From: an uncultured Clostridia bacterium
GTDB lineage: Bacteria > Bacillota > Clostridia > Oscillospirales > Oscillospiraceae
Assembly: GCA_945613045.1 (NCBI GenBank)
Contig: CALZAG010000048.1
Location: 1 to 10,013 of the forward strand
DNA length: 10,013 nt
Direction of reading: 5' to 3'
The position numbers and the translations under genes are program-made. This document shows positions 6,011 through 10,013 of this stretch, one piece after another; positions within the stretch are counted from its first letter, which is position 1, and each line of letters opens with the position of its first letter. Below the pieces are notes generated by a model, which saw only the letters and a program-made list of their open reading frames with translations, was not told the DNA's origin and did not search any database.

Positions 6011-6918
6011 CAGCTTTGTTCCTTCGGCGGGAATTTCTGAACTCCCCAGATGCCGACGAGCACCGCGAGCATCGCTATGACCGACACGGGCGAAAAGGGC
6101 TCATCCAGCAGCACTATGCCCGCCGCGACGGAGATCACCGTCGTAAGATTGCACAGGCTTATGACGTTTGCCATGGGCGCGTTTGACACAGCGTAGTTAA
6201 ACAGGCTGTAGCCCAGAACGGAGGCACCCAGCGAAAGAAACAGCATAGAGAGGACAAATTCGCCGTTTGCAAGCGGCGCTATGATAGCGCCGAGGCTTCC
6301 CCGCTGCTCTGTAAGAGCAAGCACCGTGTAAAACACCGCGCCCATGACCTGCATGAAATATGTACGCTCATAGACCGTGAACTCATCGGAGATACCGCGG
6401 CTTATGACGCCGTAGGCAGAGCCCGTTATGACCGCCGCAACAAGGCACACGACGCCGATGAGCCGTATCTCTCCGCCGCTGTTTTCCGCCAGAGTGACGA
6501 CTATGACGCCCGCTATCGACAGCAGGCTGAAAAGCCACTGGGCGCGGCTCGGCCTGTCCTTGAGAAACACCGCCGCCATGATGAGCGTAACGACGGGAAT
6601 AACGGCGATCATCAGGCCGGAAAACGCGGAATTCGTGTAGCGCAGGCCGTACTGCTCACCGATGAAATATATGCAGGGCTCCATCGCTCCCAGCAGGAGC
6701 AGGGGCTTTATGTTTTTGCCGCGGAGCCTGAGCTTCACCCTGCCGAATATGACCGGTATGCTCAGAACGAGCACCGCGATATCAAAGCGGTATGCCATCA
6801 GCACAAAGGGCGTGACGCTCTCCTGCCCCACTTTGGAGGCGAGGAAGCTGAAGCCCCACAGGGTATATACGCCTATTGCGGCAAGTATCGCCTTTACATG
6901 GTTTTTGCTCCTTGTCAT
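6010..6918 (-). CDS. EamA-family (DMT superfamily) transporter
   Basis: This 302-residue protein has ten hydrophobic spans arranged as two EamA repeats (about residues 10-142 and 153-293), the standard length and layout of bacterial drug/metabolite transporters of the RhaT/YdcZ/YedA-like group. Diagnostic stretches are YTLWGFSFLASK near the start, LRYTNSAFSGLMIAVIPVVT (92-111) ending repeat 1, and NAPMANVISLCNLTTVIS (246-263) with LLDEPFS (270-276) in repeat 2. Members export amino acids, purines, sugars or other small metabolites; the substrate cannot be told here. The start ATG overlaps the stop of the upstream hydrolase gene as ATGA, and AAGGAAAG lies just before it, so the two are translated together. 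Transcription ends at the shared bidirectional terminator. Confidence 0.92.
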   Translation of the reverse strand: MTRSKNHVKAILAAIGVYTLWGFSFLASKVGQESVTPFVLMAYRFDIAVLVLSIPVIFGRVKLRLRGKNIKPLLLLGAMEPCIYFIGEQYGLRYTNSAFSGLMIAVIPVVTLIMAAVFLKDRPSRAQWLFSLLSIAGVIVVTLAENSGGEIRLIGVVCLVAAVITGSAYGVISRGISDEFTVYERTYFMQVMGAVFYTVLALTEQRGSLGAIIAPLANGEFVLSMLFLSLGASVLGYSLFNYAVSNAPMANVISLCNLTTVISVAAGIVLLDEPFSPVSVIAMLAVLVGIWGVQKFPPKEQS

Positions 6919-7817
6919 GCCGCTTTCCTTTCGACCTTCATTCCGTCGCTGAATATGACTATACTGCCCTCAAGGTCGGTGCGGTAGACCGTGACGTCGG
7001 CGTCATTAAGGCGGCTGAGAGTCTCCTCATGAGGATGCCCGTAGCTGTTGCCCTTTTCACAGGAGATAACGCCGATGCCCGGCTGCGCCTCATACAAAAA
7101 CTGATAGCAGCTTGAGCCCGAGGAGCCGTGATGCCCGACCTTCAGCACGTCACAGCGCAGGTCTGCTCCGTCGTTTATCAGGTCCTTTTCGGCTTTCGAG
7201 GTCATATCGCCCGTGAACAGGAAGCTCGTGTCGCCGTACTCAAGTCGCATGACAAGGCTGTCGTCGTTCAGATTATCGTAATCCTCAAGCGGGCCGATGA
7301 AGCTGAAGCTCGCCTCGCCGAGGCGATAGCTCTCCCCAAGCACGGGGACGGTCAGCTCAAGACCTGCGTCGTAAACCGCGTCGGTGAATATCTCATACGA
7401 GGGGCTGTCGCCCGCGTAGGGGGAGGTAAAGACCGTTTCGACCCCGAGGCTTTCCACCACGGCGTCCAGACCGCCGCAGTGGTCGGAGTGGCCGTGGGTG
7501 CATACAAGGTAGTCGAGCCTGTCGATGCCGAGAGCGTCGAGATACTCAAGCACCGCGTCCGACGCGTCCGGCTCGCCGGCGTCGATGAGCATATACTCAC
7601 CATTGCAGCACACAAGCTCGCTGTCGCCCTGCCCGACGTCTATGTAATGCACATAAAGTCCGTCCATAGGGACGTTGACGGTGTTTTTCCTGCCCTCCGC
7701 GCTCTGCCATATCAGCAGCGCGACGGCGACCAGAACTATCAGCAGCGCAAGCAGGGGATTTTTCTTTGCAAATCCGGCAAACCTATTAACATCGCTTTTG
7801 CGTATTTTTCTGCTCAT
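6915..7817 (-). CDS. Membrane-anchored ComEC/Rec2-like metallo-beta-lactamase-fold hydrolase
   Basis: The 300-residue protein has a basic N-terminus, one membrane span (about 21-37), and then an extracytoplasmic metallo-beta-lactamase domain. Motifs visible are YIDVGQGDSE (58-67), LIDAGE (77-82), THGHSDHCGG (107-116, the metal-binding HxHxDH), FTGD (201-204), KVGHHGSSGSS (226-236) and SYGHPHEE (258-265). DVGQGD, VGHHGS and GHPH are hallmarks of the ComEC/Rec2 C-terminal domain, but the large ComEC channel is absent. Stand-alone versions are common in clostridia, are often called ComEC-like, and may act on nucleic acid or other phosphodiesters outside the cell. The start at 7817 is preferred over the in-frame ATG at 7835: GGAGG (7826-7822) lies five bases before it, while 7835 has no ribosome binding site. 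It is first in an operon with the EamA transporter. The family is firm; the substrate is unknown. Confidence 0.9.
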   Translation of the reverse strand: MSRKIRKSDVNRFAGFAKKNPLLALLIVLVAVALLIWQSAEGRKNTVNVPMDGLYVHYIDVGQGDSELVCCNGEYMLIDAGEPDASDAVLEYLDALGIDRLDYLVCTHGHSDHCGGLDAVVESLGVETVFTSPYAGDSPSYEIFTDAVYDAGLELTVPVLGESYRLGEASFSFIGPLEDYDNLNDDSLVMRLEYGDTSFLFTGDMTSKAEKDLINDGADLRCDVLKVGHHGSSGSSCYQFLYEAQPGIGVISCEKGNSYGHPHEETLSRLNDADVTVYRTDLEGSIVIFSDGMKVERKAA

Positions 7818-7847
7818 AACGACCTCCGACTTCATTAAACAGCGAAT

Positions 7848-7876
7848 ATTTTCTCACATCGCGGCGGAAAAAGCAA
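7848..7876 (-). promoter_or_regulatory. Candidate promoter of the hydrolase-transporter operon
   Basis: On the minus strand TTGCTT (7876-7871) and GAAAAT (7853-7848) are 17 bases apart, with TGA directly before the -10 (extended -10 form). The predicted start near 7841 leaves a short leader before the GGAGG site at 7826-7822. The hexamers match consensus only partly. Confidence 0.4.
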
Positions 7877-7885
7877 TATTAAAGC

Positions 7886-7914
7886 TTTTCAAATCGCGTC
7901 TGATATTTTATAAT
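7886..7914 (+). promoter_or_regulatory. Promoter of the apgM-ispE unit
   Basis: TTTTCA (7886-7891) and a perfect TATAAT (7909-7914) are 17 bases apart, placing the transcript start near 7921. The in-frame ATG at 7913 lies inside this -10 box, which argues strongly for translation starting at 7940. The promoter is back to back with that of the leftward hydrolase operon. Confidence 0.7.
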
Positions 7915-7939
7915 GTCTGAAAGAAAAGGATGTGAAGAC

Positions 7940-9169
7940 ATGAAATATATACTTATAATCGGCGACGGTATGGCTGATAATCCCGTTCCCGAGCTCGGCG
8001 GGCTGACCCCGCTGCAGTATGCGAAAAAGCCCTTTATCGACGAGCTCGCCGCCAGGGGCGAGGTGGGCAGCGTTCTGAACGTGCCCCGCGGCCTGCCTGC
8101 CGGCAGCGACACCGCGATAATGTCCATTTTCGGCTGCGACCCCAAGCTCTACTACACCGGCAGGGCGCCCCTTGAGGCCGCCGCCACCGGCATAAAGCTC
8201 AAGGCAGGCGACGTCGCTTACCGCTGCAACATGGTGACCTATGAGGAGGGCGACATGCCCTTTGAGGAAAAGCGAATCCTCTCTCACTCGGCAGGCTCCA
8301 TCGAGGGCGAGGTCTCCGACGCGATAGTGACCGCGCTGTTTTCCGACCCGGAGTTTGCGCCTTACGCCGAAAAGGCCGGCATGAGCGTGAATCTCGGCCA
8401 CTCCTTCCGCCATATCGCCGTGCAGTCTCAGGCGGACATAAAGGGCATCGTGCTCGCCCCGCCGCACGACCATCTCGGCGAAAAGATCGGCCCCCTGCTC
8501 CCCACTGGCTGTGCGAATGCCGCGGTGCTGCTTGAGCTCATGAAAAAGGCAAACGAGATACTTGAGCACCATCCCCTGAATGAAAAGCTGAGAGCGGAGG
8601 GTAAAATGCCCGCAAACGGCATATGGTTCTGGGCCGAGGGCACGGCGGTAAAGCTGCCCGACTTCAAGGCCGCCAACGGATTCGACGGCGTTGTCGTGTC
8701 CGCCGTTCCGCTCTGCCACGGCATAGCCGCTCTGACGGGGCTCGGCTTTGTGTGCCCCGAGGGCGCAACGGGCGAGCTCGACACCGATTATGAGAGCAAG
8801 CTTCAGGCGGCGCTGGATATCCTCGCAGACCACGACTTTGCCGCCGTTCACGTCGAGGCCCCCGACGAGTGCACCCACAACGGCGATCTCAAGGGCAAGC
8901 TCCAGGCCATCGAGTGGCTGGATACACGCATGATCCGCCCGCTGGACGCCGCTATGCGCGAGCGCGGCTGGGATTACCGCCTGCTCTTTTTATCCGACCA
9001 CAAGACCCTCACCTCCACCCGCGGACACGACGGCGATCCCGTACCTTACATGATATATGACAGCCGCTGCGGCTCAGGCTGCGGCCAGCCCTACACGGAA
9101 GAGGACGGCGCGAAAGGGCCGCAGGTCAATTCCGGCGTCGCGCTCATGTCAATGCTCTTTGAAAAATGA
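7940..9169 (+). CDS. apgM: Archaeal-type cofactor-independent phosphoglycerate mutase homologue (ApgM; possible homoserine kinase relative)
   Basis: The 409-residue protein belongs to the ApgM branch of the alkaline-phosphatase superfamily, which interconverts 3- and 2-phosphoglycerate without bisphosphoglycerate. It shows GDGMAD (8-13, Asp9), PAGSDTAIMS (53-62, with Ser56 as the phosphoserine nucleophile), YTGRAPLEAA (72-81), VEAPDECTHNGD (305-316, Asp309 and His313) and LSDHKTLTSTRGHDGDPVP (351-369, Asp353, His354, His363). Together these make the two-metal site of the fold. Length matches the family. The GSDTAIMS version is the bacterial one that some protein models label a proposed homoserine kinase, so the substrate is open: glycolysis or threonine synthesis. 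AAAGGA (7925-7930) nine bases upstream fixes the start at 7940. The stop overlaps the ispE start as ATGA. Confidence 0.88.
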   Translation: MKYILIIGDGMADNPVPELGGLTPLQYAKKPFIDELAARGEVGSVLNVPRGLPAGSDTAIMSIFGCDPKLYYTGRAPLEAAATGIKLKAGDVAYRCNMVTYEEGDMPFEEKRILSHSAGSIEGEVSDAIVTALFSDPEFAPYAEKAGMSVNLGHSFRHIAVQSQADIKGIVLAPPHDHLGEKIGPLLPTGCANAAVLLELMKKANEILEHHPLNEKLRAEGKMPANGIWFWAEGTAVKLPDFKAANGFDGVVVSAVPLCHGIAALTGLGFVCPEGATGELDTDYESKLQAALDILADHDFAAVHVEAPDECTHNGDLKGKLQAIEWLDTRMIRPLDAAMRERGWDYRLLFLSDHKTLTSTRGHDGDPVPYMIYDSRCGSGCGQPYTEEDGAKGPQVNSGVALMSMLFEK

Positions 9170-10013
9170 AAAGTATCAGCGAAAAAGCCTATGCAAAAAT
9201 AAATATCTCCCTTGACGTCACGGGAAAGCGGCCCGACGGCTACCACGATATGCTTATGATTATGCAGTCGGTCACGCTCTGCGACGAGCTTTGCCTTACG
9301 CTCACCGGAGACAGCGTATGCCGCGCCGCGTGCGACCTGCACTTTGTGCCCTCTGACGAGCGCAACCTCGCCGTAAAGGCTGCGAAGCTGTTCTTCTCGC
9401 ACTGCGGCCTTGAGGGGACAGGCGTTAGGATAGATATAAAAAAGCACATACCCGTTGGCGCGGGCATGGCCGGCGGCTCAAGCGACGCCGCCGCGGTGCT
9501 CAGGGCGCTCAACCGCCTCACAGAAAAGAATTTGAGCTGCGCGCAGCTCGAGGAGCTGGCCGCCCAAATAGGCTCGGACGTCGCCTTCTGCATCGCAGGC
9601 GGCACCCGCCTTGCCTCCGGCAGAGGCGAGATACTCAGCCCTCTGCCGCCGCTGCCTGATTGCCATATCGCCATATGCAAGCCCGATTTTTCCACCTCCA
9701 CCCCAGATTTTTTCAGGCGGCTGGACGCGGTCAGGCTCCGCTGCCATCCCGATACCGCCGGTATTCAGGCCGCCCTCGCGGCGGGCGATCTCGGGCAGAT
9801 AGCGCGTCGGATGTACAACGTCTTTGAGGACGTGCCCGACAGGCGGCACTCCGCTATAACGCACATTAAAAGTCTCATGCTCGACTGCGGGGCGCTGGGC
9901 GCGGTGATGACCGGCACCGGCTCCGCGGTGTTCGGGGTTTTCGACGACCTGTCCTCCGCGAAAAGGGCGGTCGGCAGTCTCAAAAAGGAATACCGAAGCT
10001 GCTTTCTCGCGCA
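9166..10013 (+). CDS. ispE: 4-diphosphocytidyl-2-C-methyl-D-erythritol kinase, nearly complete (runs off right edge)
   Basis: Translation from the ATG at 9166 stays open for 282 codons to the window edge; IspE proteins are usually about 280-300 residues, so only a short tail is missing. The enzyme phosphorylates CDP-methylerythritol with ATP in the cytoplasmic non-mevalonate (DXP) pathway to isoprenoid precursors. Visible features are AYAKINISLDVTGKRPDGYH (8-27, with Lys11 aligned to the catalytic Lys), the GHMP-kinase glycine loop PVGAGMAGGSSDAAA (96-110), IGSDVAFCIAGGT (135-147, catalytic Asp138) and the C-terminal MTGTGSAVFGVF (248-259). Its ATG overlaps the apgM stop (ATGA, 9166-9169) and no separate promoter is seen, so it is translated in coupling with apgM. 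Typical homologues have Pro rather than Ala in the DVPF motif (here DVAF), a mild variation. Confidence 0.95.
   Translation, partial: MKSISEKAYAKINISLDVTGKRPDGYHDMLMIMQSVTLCDELCLTLTGDSVCRAACDLHFVPSDERNLAVKAAKLFFSHCGLEGTGVRIDIKKHIPVGAGMAGGSSDAAAVLRALNRLTEKNLSCAQLEELAAQIGSDVAFCIAGGTRLASGRGEILSPLPPLPDCHIAICKPDFSTSTPDFFRRLDAVRLRCHPDTAGIQAALAAGDLGQIARRMYNVFEDVPDRRHSAITHIKSLMLDCGALGAVMTGTGSAVFGVFDDLSSAKRAVGSLKKEYRSCFLA

Noticed and set aside
7128..7838. A 236-codon plus-strand open frame opposite the ComEC-like hydrolase
   Set aside because: The opposite strand carries all the metallo-beta-lactamase motifs and the ribosome binding site; this frame is its shadow.
7889..8878. A 329-codon minus-strand open frame opposite apgM
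   Set aside because: Antisense shadow of a well-supported gene, and it also crosses the promoter region; it has no recognisable domain.
1..10013. Defence system, mobile element, CRISPR array or tRNA/rRNA genes
   Set aside because: I saw no spaced direct repeats, transposase or integrase motifs, tRNA cloverleaf sequences or rRNA signatures. The gene set is ordinary metabolic and membrane functions.

Overview
The window looks like ordinary chromosomal DNA from a GC-rich anaerobic Firmicute, probably a gut clostridium of the Oscillospiraceae/Ruminococcaceae type. Four things point that way. Genes begin with AGGA/GGAGG ribosome binding sites. Promoters carry TATAAT-like -10 boxes, several of them extended (TGn). 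Codon use is GC-rich but tolerates ATA and AGG. The gene content (M29 aminopeptidase, GH13 glucosidase, NimA-type flavoprotein, DXP-pathway IspE) is typical of that group. The taxon is inferred from style and content only. No rRNA, tRNA, CRISPR array, insertion sequence, integrase or phage gene is visible.

Region 1 (1-2400, minus strand) is a three-gene operon transcribed leftwards: an M29 metallo-aminopeptidase, a six-span membrane protein of unknown function, and the start of an acidic soluble protein that leaves the window at base 1. The last two overlap by ATGA. A divergent promoter region (about 2205-2400) separates this operon from region 2.

Region 2 (2401-3745, plus strand) is a single gene for a membrane-anchored coiled-coil protein with long runs of aromatic or leucine residues at exact seven-residue spacing. 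It ends at a strong intrinsic terminator.

Region 3 (3767-6010, plus strand) is a two-gene unit: a cytoplasmic GH13 alpha-glucosidase (probably isomalto-oligosaccharide-type), then a NimA-like flavin-binding protein that begins on the last base of the GH13 stop codon. A bidirectional terminator lies between this unit and the convergent genes of region 4.

Region 4 (6010-7876, minus strand) is a two-gene operon. It encodes a membrane-anchored ComEC-like metallo-beta-lactamase-fold hydrolase and an EamA/DMT-family transporter, overlapping by ATGA.

Region 5 (7886-10013, plus strand) diverges from region 4. It encodes an archaeal-type cofactor-independent phosphoglycerate mutase homologue (ApgM; some relatives are proposed homoserine kinases). 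This is followed, again with an ATGA overlap, by ispE of the non-mevalonate isoprenoid pathway, which runs off the right edge almost complete.

For four genes the longest open frame overstates the 5' end; ribosome binding sites and promoter positions place the real starts at 2401, 3827, 7817 (minus) and 7940. I found no convincing novel defence, mobile or biosynthetic system. The points most worth a second look are the heptad-aromatic coiled-coil protein, the stand-alone ComEC-type hydrolase coupled to a transporter, and the ApgM/IspE pairing.
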